A stretch of 39,463 bases of DNA from Ruminococcus sp. (GCA_017458845.1 JAFSZY010000026.1:1-39463), one strand, 5' to 3'. Shown: positions 6,608 to 15,029, numbered from the stretch's first letter. Program-made: numbers and translations. Notes: generated by a model not told the origin, from the letters alone.

Positions 6608-6746
6608 CCCCCTTAGTTTAAGGGGGAAAGAAATCAGTTTACTGATTTCAAGGGGGATTATTTCTCCTTTCAGCAAATGCTGAGTTACATAATTTTATCC
6701 CACAGACTCGCCTTGCGGCGAGCCACCTCCCTTTAGTAAAGGGAGG
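6608..6746. repeat. Modular palindromic intergenic repeats
   Basis: CCCCCTTAGTTTAAGGGGG (6608-6626) is followed by AAATCAGTTTACTGATTT (6631-6648) and AAGGGGGATT. A second set, CTCGCC-TTGC-GGCGAG (6707-6722), is followed by the palindrome CCTCCCTTTAGTAAAGGGAG(G) (6726-6746). Same family as 6009-6300: one fixed cruciform and one variable small stem. Confidence 0.7.
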
Positions 6747-6846
6747 CTGAGAGGTAAGATTATATTCCGTGTGGTCAGATACGGTCAGTATTTAGTTCGA
6801 ATTTTTTTCCAATGAAAAGATTAAAATATGAAAGGATGATTTTCCA

Positions 6847-8817
6847 ATGAGAACATCAAAGAAAATAGTTTCCCTCGTACTTGCGGTTATGATGGTTATG
6901 TCTATGATCGTTGTTGGAACAGTTTCAGCTTCTGCTTTAGATTATGTTGCTGAGAACCTTACTTCTGGCGGATCTTTCACGACTCTCGAAGCTGCGATTG
7001 CCGCTGCTCAAGACGGTGATTATATTATCCTTCTTGATGACTGTGAAGGCAACGGTATTGTTTTCCCTCAGGACAAGTTCCCCACAGGTCTTACAGTTGA
7101 CTTCAGCTTCTGCACTTACACAGTAAGCGGTACACCCGTAGGTTCAAAAGGTACAGAGACAAGTGCTTTCCAGCTCCTTAAGGGCAACAAGATCGAATTC
7201 TGTAACGGTACAATCACTGCTGACTGCACAGTTAACCCCAGAAACGGCAAAACCCTTCTGAGAATGATCCAGAACTACAGTGACCTTACTCTGGACGGCA
7301 TGACTGTCAGCATGGTAGGCGCTTATTATGATCAGACAACAATGGCTACTGCCAACGGCTCAACCACTATCAATGATTCTACTATAAACGCTCCTGATTT
7401 CAGCAGATACGGTTCTGCTTATTCAGCCTCTGATTTTGGCGGCGCAGCTCTCAATGAAGGTACTTTCTCAACTTATCAGTCAGTTTCTGTAACAGTTACA
7501 GGCCACAGCGTAATCAACGGTGACGTTAAGATTGACGACGATAACAATAAACCTTTCGCACTCAATCTTGAGGGCGGCACAATTAACGGCGGTATCACAC
7601 TTGATGATAACGCTCAGGCTGCAATTGACGATCCTTCTGTAGGAGCATCAATTGATAAGGGTGATAATTTCAAAGTTTATGTAGCTAAGATCGGCAACAC
7701 ATATTACGAGAAAGTTACAGAAGCTTTTGCTGCAGCTCATGACGGTGACAAGATCGACATTATCGGCGATAGCAAAGGCGCTGGCGTAAAAGTTGTTGCT
7801 GGTAGATTCCCGACCAACGGTATTAATGTTGACTTCCACGAGCACACATACACCATCGATAGCACCTTAGTTGGTTCTACTGGTTATGAGTCACAGGCTT
7901 TCCATCTTGAGAAGAATAACAAGATTACATTAGGTTATGGTACTATCACTTCTGAGAACGCAAGAATGCTCGTTCAGAACTACAGTGATCTTACACTCAA
8001 GAACATGACTCTTACACCTAACAATCCTAACTACAATAACTACTACACACTGTCCAATAACTGTGGTAATGTAGTTATCAACAATACTACAATCAACGCT
8101 AACCCCACACCGGGCAGCTTCGCGTTCGACGTATGCCGTTATTCAAGCTATCCTTCTGTTAACGTAACAGTTAAGGGCGACAGCGTAATCAACGGCGACA
8201 TTGAGGTTTCTGCTTCCAAGAGCGACCCGAAGGACGGCTTCTCACTTACACTTGAGAGCGGCACAATGAACGGCGATATCGTTCTTGATCAGACTGCTAA
8301 GAACGTAATGGACGCTACTCCTGAAAAAGCTAAAGTAACTAAGAAGGCTTCTTTCGCACAGGATGCTCCCGAAGGCTACGAATGGGTTGACGGCGGAGCT
8401 GGTCAGGTTCTTCAGAGAGCTATTGCTGATCAGGCTTGGATCAAGGGCTTTGACAATAACATCAGCGAGCCCGCTGTTCGTATCTGGACAAATCTTGACA
8501 GAACTTACCTCGACGCTAACGCTGACGATTACGGTTATGTAGTAGCTAAGGTTAGCGGTAAAGAGCAGGCAACTGCTAACTTCTCGCTCCTCACAGCTGA
8601 CGGCGGCAACGGTCAGAAGGTTATCTCCTGTAAGGGCACTTACAATCAGGGCGTAGGTCACAATTCTACTAAGGACATTACTCTTAAAGTTACTGGTATG
8701 GAAGATGGCAATCAGGTTGCTGCTCGTTTCTATTATGTAATTAACGGTGTTACATACTATGCTGATTATGTAAACGTACAGACATATGACGGCATTATTG
8801 CCACATACACAGTTTAA
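6847..8817 (+). CDS. Secreted protein with duplicated beta-helix-like repeat
   Basis: A 656-residue exported protein. Residues 1-31 are a signal peptide (lysine near the N-terminus, hydrophobic core, ending SASA). Two homologous blocks follow, about residues 32-260 and 270-480. Each opens with an EAIAAAQDGDYI / EAFAAAHDGDKI motif, then FPTGLTVDF / FPTNGINVDF, an Asn/Thr-rich ladder (NYSDLTLDGMTVSM / NYSDLTLKNMTL) and SVINGD. This pattern suggests a right-handed parallel beta-helix. The last about 130 residues (from DQAWIKGFDN) form a separate beta domain. No catalytic signature is seen. AAAGGATG precedes the ATG. The stop is followed at once by the ribosome site of the 53-residue gene. Confidence 0.85.
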   Translation: MRTSKKIVSLVLAVMMVMSMIVVGTVSASALDYVAENLTSGGSFTTLEAAIAAAQDGDYIILLDDCEGNGIVFPQDKFPTGLTVDFSFCTYTVSGTPVGSKGTETSAFQLLKGNKIEFCNGTITADCTVNPRNGKTLLRMIQNYSDLTLDGMTVSMVGAYYDQTTMATANGSTTINDSTINAPDFSRYGSAYSASDFGGAALNEGTFSTYQSVSVTVTGHSVINGDVKIDDDNNKPFALNLEGGTINGGITLDDNAQAAIDDPSVGASIDKGDNFKVYVAKIGNTYYEKVTEAFAAAHDGDKIDIIGDSKGAGVKVVAGRFPTNGINVDFHEHTYTIDSTLVGSTGYESQAFHLEKNNKITLGYGTITSENARMLVQNYSDLTLKNMTLTPNNPNYNNYYTLSNNCGNVVINNTTINANPTPGSFAFDVCRYSSYPSVNVTVKGDSVINGDIEVSASKSDPKDGFSLTLESGTMNGDIVLDQTAKNVMDATPEKAKVTKKASFAQDAPEGYEWVDGGAGQVLQRAIADQAWIKGFDNNISEPAVRIWTNLDRTYLDANADDYGYVVAKVSGKEQATANFSLLTADGGNGQKVISCKGTYNQGVGHNSTKDITLKVTGMEDGNQVAARFYYVINGVTYYADYVNVQTYDGIIATYTV

Positions 8818-8835
8818 TAAGGAGGAGAGACTATT

Positions 8836-8997
8836 ATGAAAACATTATATACTTCTCCTGTAATTACAGTAGAGGAACTCACAAAGGTTGACGTACTCTG
8901 TGCTTCCACAGAGACTAATACAGACGCTCAGGCTACCAATGTTGATAACGCGAATCAGACATTCGGTACTCTCGCTGATTTCTCTAACTTCATGTAA
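8836..8997 (+). CDS. 53-residue peptide, coupled to the secreted protein
   Basis: ATG at 8836 follows a strong AAGGAGGAG site that begins 2 bases after the upstream stop, so the two genes are one transcription unit ended by the terminator at 9020. The peptide starts MKTLYTSPVITVEELTKVDV, then LCAST and an Asn/Thr/Ala-rich acidic half ending ADFSNFM. It has one Cys, no signal peptide and no membrane segment. Many clostridial short proteins share the layout of a basic MKK-type start, a P-x-[IV]-x-V-E segment and a D-V-[IL] motif; some are peptide precursors, but no maturase gene is nearby. The function is unknown. Confidence 0.75.
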   Translation: MKTLYTSPVITVEELTKVDVLCASTETNTDAQATNVDNANQTFGTLADFSNFM

Positions 8998-9019
8998 TTA
9001 GTATCTCAGGATATAACGA

Positions 9020-9046
9020 AACGGCTCCCGCTGGGAGCCGTTTTTG
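9020..9046 (+). terminator. Terminator after the 53-residue peptide gene
   Basis: AACGGCTCCC-GCT-GGGAGCCGTT stem followed by TTTTTG. Confidence 0.85.
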
Positions 9047-9071
9047 TATGAAATGCTACCTTATCGCGTAG

Positions 9072-9205
9072 GGACAGGTCTCCGTGCCTGTCCGTTGTCC
9101 CCTTAGGGGAAAATGTCAGCCGTAGGCTGGCAAAAGGGGGATACAGTTTTTTATCCCCCTATCGACCAAATCGCAAGCGATTTGCCCACTTTCCCCCAAG
9201 GGAAA
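9072..9205. repeat. Modular palindromic intergenic repeats
   Basis: GGACAGG...CCTGTCC (9072-9093), CCCC-TTA-GGGG (9099-9109), TGTCAGCCGTAGGCTGGCA (9114-9132), then AAAGGGGGAT, and AAATCGC-AA-GCGATTT (9168-9183) with TTTCCCCCAAGGGAAAG. Same family as at 6009 and 9824. Confidence 0.7.
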
Positions 9206-9247
9206 GCTCAATATTTCCCTATCAAAATATTGTGATAATTCTAAACT

Positions 9248-9273
9248 AAAAAAAGGAGCCTTTCGGCTCCTTA
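9248..9273 (-). terminator. Terminator of the adenosyltransferase gene
   Basis: AAGGAGCC/GGCTCCTT stem (9253-9260/9265-9272) next to the stop. On the minus strand it ends in a T-run (9247-9254). Confidence 0.85.
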
Positions 9274-9789
9274 CTAAAATTCTATTCCGAACCTTGCCTG
9301 TACGCCCTTGTCGTACGGGTGCTTTATTTTCTTCATTTCGGTCACATAGTCGGCGAGCTCCAGTATTCTCTCGGGCGGGTTGTGCCCCGTCATAACGACC
9401 TCAATGTTCTTTGGAACGTTGGAGACAAACTCGTACAATTCGTGTTCACTGAGCATTCCCGCCTCAACGGCAGTGGATACTTCGTCAAGCACTATCATAT
9501 CAAAGCCCTGGGTTAGCACTCTGGTAACAGCGTCGTCAAAGATTTTGCGGAACAGCTGCGCCGCTTTCTGCTTTTCCGTCTCATCCATATCATATGTGAA
9601 TTTTAAATCGACGGGGGCAAAGGTGAGGGTGATGTTCTCCGTATGGCTGAGAGTGTGGCGCTCGCCCGAGAACTCCGTCTTTAAGAACTGCACAAACAGA
9701 ACCTTCATCCTGCTGCCCGCCGCTCTCACGGCGAGACCTATCGCCGCTGTGGTTTTGCCTTTTCCGTCTCCGTAATAGATGTGTATCAT
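9274..9789 (-). CDS. Corrinoid adenosyltransferase, CobA/BtuR type
   Basis: A 171-residue cytosolic enzyme of the CobA/CobO/BtuR family (about 170-200 residues), which moves the adenosyl group of ATP to the cobalt of reduced corrinoids to make coenzyme B12. The Walker A motif GDGKGKTTAA lies at residues 7-16, VLFVQFLK is the strand after it, and the Walker B-like MIVLDEVSTAVEAG is at about 98-111, with MTGHNPPERILELADYVTEM near the end. GGGAGATA precedes the ATG. No other cobalamin gene lies in the window, so the enzyme may serve corrinoid salvage rather than full synthesis; this is an inference. A cobO-type name is reasonable but the exact subtype is not fixed. Confidence 0.93.
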   Translation of the reverse strand: MIHIYYGDGKGKTTAAIGLAVRAAGSRMKVLFVQFLKTEFSGERHTLSHTENITLTFAPVDLKFTYDMDETEKQKAAQLFRKIFDDAVTRVLTQGFDMIVLDEVSTAVEAGMLSEHELYEFVSNVPKNIEVVMTGHNPPERILELADYVTEMKKIKHPYDKGVQARFGIEF

Positions 9790-9823
9790 AGAAATATCTC
9801 CCTTGTTGCCCTCCCCCGGGAAA

Positions 9824-10016
9824 TTCCCCTGACAGGGGAAATGTCGGCAACGCCGACAAAAGGGTTGCCGTTCCTGCCAAGGAAAGGGTGGCGCGCCGTA
9901 GGCGTGACGGGAGAGGGTCCACTTGCGAATAGTTATATATAACGTTTAATATATCAAGCTTTAAATAATTGACCCTCTTCAGTCTCGCTACGCTCGACAG
10001 CTTCCCCCAAGGGAAG
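9824..10016. repeat. Modular palindromic intergenic repeats
   Basis: TTCCCCT-GAC-AGGGGAA (9824-9840), TGTCGGC-AAC-GCCGACA (9842-9858), then AAAAGGG, a GCGCGCC palindrome and finally CTTCCCCCAAGGGAAG near 10002-10017. No gene is seen in 9790-10102 other than these repeats. Confidence 0.65.
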
Positions 10017-10102
10017 CCTTTTCTATATTATATAATATTCCTATTTTCTTTTTAAATCAAGTGTGTTATAATGAAAAAAATAAATTTTTGGAGTAAATTA
10101 AA

Positions 10103-10219
10103 ATGAAGAAAAAGAGAGACAGCCGAAAATTAATAATCAGGATAGTAGCCATAGTCTGCGCCGCGCTTATGGTGGGCTCGATATTTTTGGTAGCTATCTA
10201 CGCCAATATGGGAGCGTAA
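10103..10219 (+). CDS. 38-residue single-span membrane protein
   Basis: ATG at 10103 with TTGGAG 8-10 bases upstream and an extended -10 promoter (TGTTATAAT ending at 10072). The sequence begins MKKKRDSRKLIIRIVAIVCA, so a very basic N-terminus is followed by one hydrophobic helix of about 20 residues and a short tail ending YANMGA. It has its own terminator at 10255. No family is recognised. The charge pattern predicts the N-terminus inside the cell. Confidence 0.6.
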   Translation: MKKKRDSRKLIIRIVAIVCAALMVGSIFLVAIYANMGA

Positions 10220-10254
10220 ACACTCTTGTTGTTAAAGTGCACAAAAACAAAGAG

Positions 10255-10297
10255 AAAAAAGCCTTAATTTTCTACACAGGAAAAATTAAGGTTTTTT
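10255..10297 (+). terminator. Terminator upstream of the ribosomal cluster
   Basis: CCTTAATTTT (10262-10271) pairs with AAAATTAAGG (10282-10291), with an A-run before and TTTTTT after. It isolates the 38-residue gene from the ribosomal promoter. Confidence 0.8.
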
Positions 10298-10307
10298 CGC
10301 GTTTTTA

Positions 10308-10336
10308 TTGATTTTGTGTGAATATTATAGTATAAT
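10308..10336 (+). promoter_or_regulatory. Promoter of the S10-spc-alpha operon
   Basis: TTGATT (10308-10313), 17-base spacer, TATAAT (10331-10336). I see no comparably clear promoter again before 26192. Confidence 0.75.
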
Positions 10337-10342
10337 TCTAAA

Positions 10343-10654
10343 GCACGATTGCCTACAAAGGGGATATTACGCCCTTTTTGAGGTAATCACGACTGCACAA
10401 TGATATGCGTTGAAGCGGGAGGTTGCGGCATTTGAGCCGGTTTTTCCGTGGAGTATGTCCGATTTTAAACCGGGCGAAATTATAGCGTTTAACTGTAAGG
10501 CTAGGGGTTGCTGTGCCTTATAAGCTTAAACTACGTCTTAAACTGCCCGGTTAACTGAAAAGTTAATCGGTTTTAAAAACGAACAGTCGGGGAACACCCG
10601 GGTTTGTTGAAAAGTTTAAGAACGCCCGCCAAATTTTTTAAGGAGGCGACGAAA
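10343..10654 (+). promoter_or_regulatory. Long structured leader of the ribosomal operon
   Basis: About 310 untranslated bases before rpsJ. Pairings that can be seen include AAAGGGG...CCCTTTTT-type arms near 10358-10380, GTTAACTGAAAAGTTAA near 10551-10567 and CGGGG...CCCGGG near 10589-10603. Two tiny frames occur (one reads MICVEAGGCGI) without a proper ribosome site. Such leaders often carry an attenuator bound by a ribosomal protein of the operon; the regulator is not known here. Confidence 0.5.
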
Positions 10655-10966
10655 ATGGCAGTCAAAGAAAAAATTCGTATAAGATTAAAGGGTTACGACC
10701 ATCAGCTGGTTGACTCATCCGCTGAGAGAATTGTAGCTACAGCAAAGCGTACAGGCGCTCGTGTATCGGGTCCCGTGCCGCTTCCCACACAGAAGGAAGT
10801 TGTTACAATCCTCAGAGCTGTTCACAAGTATAAGGACAGCCGCGAGCAGTTCGAGATGAGAACTCACAAGCGTCTTATCGACATTTTAAGACCGTCCAAC
10901 AAGACAGTCGAAGCTCTTATGAGCTTAGAGCTCCCTGCCGGTGTTGATATCGAGATTAAGCTTTAA
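10655..10966 (+). CDS. rpsJ: 30S ribosomal protein S10
   Basis: 103 residues, the usual S10 size. S10 sits in the 30S head and, as NusE, joins NusB in transcription antitermination. Visible marks are [14 protein letters not shown] at the start, [13 protein letters not shown] on the extended loop and [10 protein letters not shown]. The start is ATG 10655, 8 bases after AGGAGG (10641-10646); the frame extends 17 codons upstream but that part is leader. First gene of the operon; the 92-base gap to rplC is the second largest inside it. Confidence 0.97.
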   Translation: MAVKEKIRIRLKGYDHQLVDSSAERIVATAKRTGARVSGPVPLPTQKEVVTILRAVHKYKDSREQFEMRTHKRLIDILRPSNKTVEALMSLELPAGVDIEIKL

Positions 10967-11058
10967 TCTACTTTACCAACCTACAAGCAGACAGGGTAAA
11001 TGTCGGGGGCTATGCTTTCTAGGCTTCCGACCAATAACCTAACAAGGAGGAAATAGAC

Positions 11059-11691
11059 ATGCAGAAAGCAATTATCGGCAAGAAAATCGGTATGACACAG
11101 ATTTTCGACGAAACAGGCAAAGTCGTTCCTGTTACTGTCGTTGAAGCGGGCCCTTGCGTGGTCGCAGGCAAAAAGACAGTGGAAAACGACGGTTACGCAG
11201 CTGTTCAGCTTGGCTTCGGTGACCTCAAGCCCAACAAGGTTAACAAGCCTATGGCAGGTTACTTCAAGAAGAACGACGTTGCTCCCAAGAAGGTTCTCAA
11301 GGAATTCCGCTTTGACGACACAGACGCTTACAACGTAGGCGACATCGTAAAGGCTGACACCTTTGAGGCAGGAAACAAGATTGACGTTACAGGTACCAGC
11401 AAGGGTAAAGGTTACGCAGGCGTTATCAAGCGTTGGAACTTCCATCGTCTTAAAGAGACTCACGGTACAGGTCCTAACGCTCGTCACGGCGGTTCAATCG
11501 GTATGTGTTCATCCCCGTCCCGTATATTCAAGGGCAAAAAGATGAACGGTCACCTCGGAGCGGAGAAGGTTACTATCCAGAACTTAACAGTAGTTAAGGT
11601 TGACGCGGAGAACAACCTCATCGCCGTTAAAGGCGCCATCCCAGGTCCTAACAAAGGCATCGTAGTTATTAAAGATGCTGTAAAAGCTTAA
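11059..11691 (+). CDS. rplC: 50S ribosomal protein L3
   Basis: 210 residues, standard length. L3 helps assemble 23S rRNA and its long loop reaches the peptidyl transferase centre. The N-terminus [18 protein letters not shown], the central [18 protein letters not shown] and the loop [20 protein letters not shown] are all family signatures; the usual GHMG turn reads GHLG. AAGGAGG lies 8 bases before the ATG. Confidence 0.97.
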   Translation: MQKAIIGKKIGMTQIFDETGKVVPVTVVEAGPCVVAGKKTVENDGYAAVQLGFGDLKPNKVNKPMAGYFKKNDVAPKKVLKEFRFDDTDAYNVGDIVKADTFEAGNKIDVTGTSKGKGYAGVIKRWNFHRLKETHGTGPNARHGGSIGMCSSPSRIFKGKKMNGHLGAEKVTIQNLTVVKVDAENNLIAVKGAIPGPNKGIVVIKDAVKA

Positions 11692-11707
11692 GAAAGGAGG
11701 ACTTTAA

Positions 11708-12331
11708 ATGCCAAGTATTAATGTAGTAGATATGACAGGCAAAAAGGTCGGCACAGTTGATTTAGCCGAAGGTATTTTTGCAATCGAGCCCAACGAGCCT
11801 GCTATGCACACAATGGTAGTAAGCTACCTCGCTAATCAGCGCCAGGGCACACAGTCAGCTCTCACAAGATCCGAAGTTTCCGGCGGCGGTAAAAAGCCTT
11901 GGAGACAGAAGGGCACAGGCCGCGCCCGTCAGGGTTCGACACGCGCTCCCCAGTGGACACACGGCGGTGTTGTATTCGCGCCCAAGCCCAGAGATTACAG
12001 CTTCTCTGTTAACAAGAAAGTTAAAAGACTTGCTCTGAAGTCCGCTCTTTCAGCCAAAGCAGCAGAAAGCGAAATCATCGTTGTTGATTCCATCAAGACC
12101 GATGAGTTTAAAACAAAGGTTATGGTTGAGATGCTCTCAGCCGTAGGAGCAGACAAGAAAGCCTTAATCGTTCTGCCCGAGGCGGACAAGAAGGTTATCA
12201 AGTCGGCTTCCAACATTAAGGGAGTAAAGACCGCTCAGGTTAACGAGCTTAATGTTTACGATATCCTTAACGCTGACAAGCTTGTTATTGACAAGACCGC
12301 GTTAAGCAAGATTGAGGAGGTATACGCATGA
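11708..12331 (+). CDS. rplD: 50S ribosomal protein L4
   Basis: 207 residues. L4 binds 23S rRNA and its extended loop lines the exit tunnel, where macrolide resistance changes occur. The loop motif KKPWRQKGTGRARQGSTRAP (about residues 62-81) is intact, followed by FAPKPRDYSFSVNKKVKR. In gamma-proteobacteria L4 represses its own operon; the equivalent is not shown in Firmicutes. Its stop overlaps the start of rplW by four bases (ATGA). Confidence 0.97.
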   Translation: MPSINVVDMTGKKVGTVDLAEGIFAIEPNEPAMHTMVVSYLANQRQGTQSALTRSEVSGGGKKPWRQKGTGRARQGSTRAPQWTHGGVVFAPKPRDYSFSVNKKVKRLALKSALSAKAAESEIIVVDSIKTDEFKTKVMVEMLSAVGADKKALIVLPEADKKVIKSASNIKGVKTAQVNELNVYDILNADKLVIDKTALSKIEEVYA

Positions 12332-12618
12332 TTGCTCATGACATTATTATTCGTCCTATCATCACTGAGAAGAGTATGATGGGCGCTGTTGATAAGAAGT
12401 ACACCTTCGAAGTTGCTAAGACAGCAAACAAAATCGAAATCGCTAAGGCGTGTGAGGAAATTTTCGGCGTAAAGGTTGCCAAGGTTAACACAGTTAACGT
12501 CCGCGGTCAGTATCGTCGCCAGAGATATAAGGGCGGCTACACAAGATCCTGGAAAAAGGCTATCGTAACGCTTACACCCGACAGCAAGAACATTGAATTT
12601 TTTGAAGGCATGATGTAA
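12328..12618 (+). CDS. rplW: 50S ribosomal protein L23
   Basis: 96 residues. L23 sits at the tunnel exit and docks trigger factor and SRP. It starts AHDIIIRPIITEKSMM, followed by YTFEVAKTANKIEIAKACEE and the RNA-binding tail VNVRGQYRRQRYKGGYTRSW. Translation is coupled to rplD by the ATGA overlap. An unusually long spacer (239 bases) follows it. Confidence 0.97.
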   Translation: MIAHDIIIRPIITEKSMMGAVDKKYTFEVAKTANKIEIAKACEEIFGVKVAKVNTVNVRGQYRRQRYKGGYTRSWKKAIVTLTPDSKNIEFFEGMM

Positions 12619-12857
12619 ATCTGTGAGCTGACGCGCGGAGCCCTCGGATAACGACTGACGAGGACTAAGCTGTGAAGAATTACCGAAGTAATTCGCAACA
12701 GATTAGACGAGTGGGAGTTATACGAGGAACAGCGTAGCGCAGGGAAGCTTGATATCGCGACGTTAGTCGATAAACAGATATAAGCACAGCTTAAGATTTT
12801 ATGAACGTATGGGAATTGCCATATTCCCGCAAAGCCATCATGAGGAGAGTGAAAAAA
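12619..12857 (+). other. Long non-coding spacer between rplW and rplB
   Basis: In most bacteria these genes are nearly contiguous; here 239 bases without a credible gene intervene. AAGCTGTG (12667-12674) is complementary to CACAGCTT (12785-12792) and could close a domain of about 125 bases holding GAATTAC-CGAA-GTAATTC (12677-12694). CTCG...CGAG pairs near 12643-12663. It is richer in CG than the coding flanks. It may be a regulatory RNA element, a processing site or an inserted repeat. Confidence 0.5.
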
Positions 12858-13691
12858 ATGGCTATAAAATACTATAAGCCGACTATGAACTCTATGAGAA
12901 ACAGGTCGGTTACAGACTACTCCGGACTTTCAAAGGTTGCTCCCGAAAAGAGCCTTCTCGCTCCTTTAAAGAAACATTCAGGCCGTAACAGCTACGGCAG
13001 AATCACCGTTCGCCATCGTGGCGGCGGCAACCGCAGAAAGTACCGCATTATTGATTTCAAACGCCAGAAATTCGGCGTTGAAGGTAAGGTCGCTACTTTA
13101 GAGTACGATCCGAACCGTTCCGCTTTTATCGCTTTGATTGAATACACAGACGGCGAGAAAGCGTATATCATCGCACCCGAGGGATTAAAGGTGGGTGACA
13201 CGGTTGTAGCGGGTCCCGATGCTGACATCAAGCCTGGCAACGCGCTTCCCCTTAAGAACATCCCCGTAGGTACATTCATCCATAACATCGAGCTCTATCC
13301 CGGACGCGGCGCTCAGCTCGCTCGTTCCGCCGGTAATATGGCTCAGCTTATGGCTAAAGAAAACGGTATGGCTCTCTTAAGACTTCCGTCATCCGAGCTC
13401 AGAAACGTTCCCGACGCCTGCATCGCTACAATCGGTCAGGTCGGCAACACAGACCACGAGAACGTTAAAATCGGTAAAGCGGGTCGTAAGAGAAATATGG
13501 GTTGGAGACCTACAGTCCGCGGTTCTGTTATGAACCCCTGTGATCACCCCCACGGCGGTGGTGAGGGTAAATCCCCCGTCGGCCGTCCGGGACCTGTTAC
13601 CCCCTGGGGTAAACCGGCTCTCGGTTATAAGACTCGTAAGAAGCATAAGCAAAGCGACCGTTTAATCGTCCGCAGACGTAACGGTAAGTAA
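12858..13691 (+). CDS. rplB: 50S ribosomal protein L2
   Basis: 277 residues, standard. L2 supports subunit joining and peptidyl transfer. It has [20 protein letters not shown] at the N-terminus, [16 protein letters not shown] in the OB-type domain and the hallmark [18 protein letters not shown] segment carrying the conserved histidine. The start is ATG 12858; AGGAGAG lies upstream and the 19 extra codons before it do not belong to the family. Confidence 0.97.
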   Translation: MAIKYYKPTMNSMRNRSVTDYSGLSKVAPEKSLLAPLKKHSGRNSYGRITVRHRGGGNRRKYRIIDFKRQKFGVEGKVATLEYDPNRSAFIALIEYTDGEKAYIIAPEGLKVGDTVVAGPDADIKPGNALPLKNIPVGTFIHNIELYPGRGAQLARSAGNMAQLMAKENGMALLRLPSSELRNVPDACIATIGQVGNTDHENVKIGKAGRKRNMGWRPTVRGSVMNPCDHPHGGGEGKSPVGRPGPVTPWGKPALGYKTRKKHKQSDRLIVRRRNGK

Positions 13692-13709
13692 GGAGAAAGG
13701 AGCTAAATT

Positions 13710-13979
13710 ATGAGTAGAAGTACTAAAAAAGGCCCTTTTGTCCAGCCTAAGCTTTTAAAAAGGGTTAAAGAAATGAACGAAAAGGGCGAGAAGAGAATTC
13801 TTAAGACTTGGTCAAGAAGCTCAACAATCTTCCCTGATTTCGTAGGTCATACATTCGCAGTCCATGACGGACGTAAACACGTTCCTGTATATGTTACAGA
13901 GGATATGGTTGGTCACAAGCTCGGCGAGTTCGCGCCCACCAGAACCTTTAAAGGACATTCAGGTTCCAAGACATCATAA
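13710..13979 (+). CDS. rpsS: 30S ribosomal protein S19
   Basis: 89 residues. S19 pairs with S13 in the 30S head near the A-site tRNA. It begins [18 protein letters not shown] and contains [20 protein letters not shown] and the C-terminal [14 protein letters not shown], all typical. It lies 18 bases after rplB with GGAGAAAGGAG as ribosome site. Confidence 0.97.
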   Translation: MSRSTKKGPFVQPKLLKRVKEMNEKGEKRILKTWSRSSTIFPDFVGHTFAVHDGRKHVPVYVTEDMVGHKLGEFAPTRTFKGHSGSKTS

Positions 13980-13999
13980 GGCGGAAGGAGAGTATTGCA

Positions 14000-14335
14000 A
14001 TGGAAGCAAAGGCATATGCAAAATATGTCCGTATGTCACCGCGCAAGGTTAACCTTGTTCTCGGTTTAATCCGCGGCAAAGACGTTAACGTTGCCGAGGC
14101 TATTCTCAAAAATACCCCCAAAGCCGCTTGTGAGCCTATCCTGAAGGTACTCAAGTCCGCTATGGCGAATGCAGAGAATAACCACGATATGGATGTATCT
14201 AAACTTTATGTTGCGTACGCTAACGCAACAGCAGGCCCTATCCTTAAGAGAATCCGTCCGAGAGCTCAGGGTAGAGCGTTCAGAATCAATAAGAGAACAT
14301 CCCACATTAGCCTTGTGCTCAAGGAAAAGGAATAA
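14000..14335 (+). CDS. rplV: 50S ribosomal protein L22
   Basis: 111 residues. L22 contacts all 23S rRNA domains and its beta hairpin narrows the exit tunnel. Visible marks are [18 protein letters not shown], the conserved Asn/Ala-rich helix and the hairpin [20 protein letters not shown]. It lies 20 bases after rpsS. Confidence 0.97.
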   Translation: MEAKAYAKYVRMSPRKVNLVLGLIRGKDVNVAEAILKNTPKAACEPILKVLKSAMANAENNHDMDVSKLYVAYANATAGPILKRIRPRAQGRAFRINKRTSHISLVLKEKE

Positions 14336-14348
14336 GGAGGTTAATAGT

Positions 14349-15029
14349 ATGGGACAGAAAGTAAATCCGCACGGCTTACGTGTAGGTATCATCAAAAACT
14401 GGGATTCACGCTGGTTTGCTAATAAGAAAGAGTTCGGCGACACACTGGTTGAGGATTACAACCTTCGTAAAACTCTCAAAAAGCAGCTTTACGCGGCAGG
14501 AATCTCAAAAATCGAGATTGAACGTGACGGCAAAAGAGTAAGACTTCACATTCACTGCGGAAAACCCGGTATGGTTATCGGTAAGGGCGGCTCTGAAATT
14601 GAGAAGCTCCGCGTACAGTGTGAGAACATCCTCAAAAAGCCCGTTGCTATCAATATTGTAGAAATCAAGAATCCTGACCTCAACGCTCAGCTCGTTTCCG
14701 AGAGCATCGCCGCGCAGCTTGAGAAGCGTATCGCGTATCGCCGCGCTATGAAGCAGGCTATCAGAAACGCTATGAAGTTTGGCGCGAGAGGTATTAAGAT
14801 TCAGTGTTCAGGTCGTCTCAACGGCGCTGAAATCGCGAGAAGCGAAACATATCACGAGGGTACAATCCCCCTTCAGACTCTCAGAGCGGACATCGACTAC
14901 GGCTTTGCCGAGGCTGATACTACCTATGGTAAGATCGGTATTAAGGTATGGCTCTATAAGGGCGAAGTTCTCAACGAGAGCAAACCGAAGAGAGAAAGAA
15001 GACCTCGCAGGGAAGGAGGCAGAAAATAA
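14349..15029 (+). CDS. rpsC: 30S ribosomal protein S3
   Basis: 226 residues. S3 lines the mRNA entry and takes part in mRNA unwinding. The start is [13 protein letters not shown] at ATG 14349 (AAGGAGG nearby). The KH domain has [15 protein letters not shown] with its GxxG turn, and the C-terminal part has [20 protein letters not shown] and [16 protein letters not shown]. The basic tail ends [10 protein letters not shown]. The longer open frame starting inside rplV is not used. Confidence 0.97.
   Translation: MGQKVNPHGLRVGIIKNWDSRWFANKKEFGDTLVEDYNLRKTLKKQLYAAGISKIEIERDGKRVRLHIHCGKPGMVIGKGGSEIEKLRVQCENILKKPVAINIVEIKNPDLNAQLVSESIAAQLEKRIAYRRAMKQAIRNAMKFGARGIKIQCSGRLNGAEIARSETYHEGTIPLQTLRADIDYGFAEADTTYGKIGIKVWLYKGEVLNESKPKRERRPRREGGRK

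Noticed and set aside
10395..10430. Tiny leader frame reading MICVEAGGCGI before rpsJ
   Set aside because: No ribosome site and no amino-acid run that would suit attenuation by a leader peptide.
10981..11487. 168-codon minus-strand frame opposite rplC
   Set aside because: It is antisense to a conserved ribosomal protein and has no independent signal.
14169..14348. N-terminal extension of S3 by 60 residues
   Set aside because: It would overlap rplV in another frame; MGQKVNPHG at 14349 is the conserved N-terminus and has its own ribosome site.
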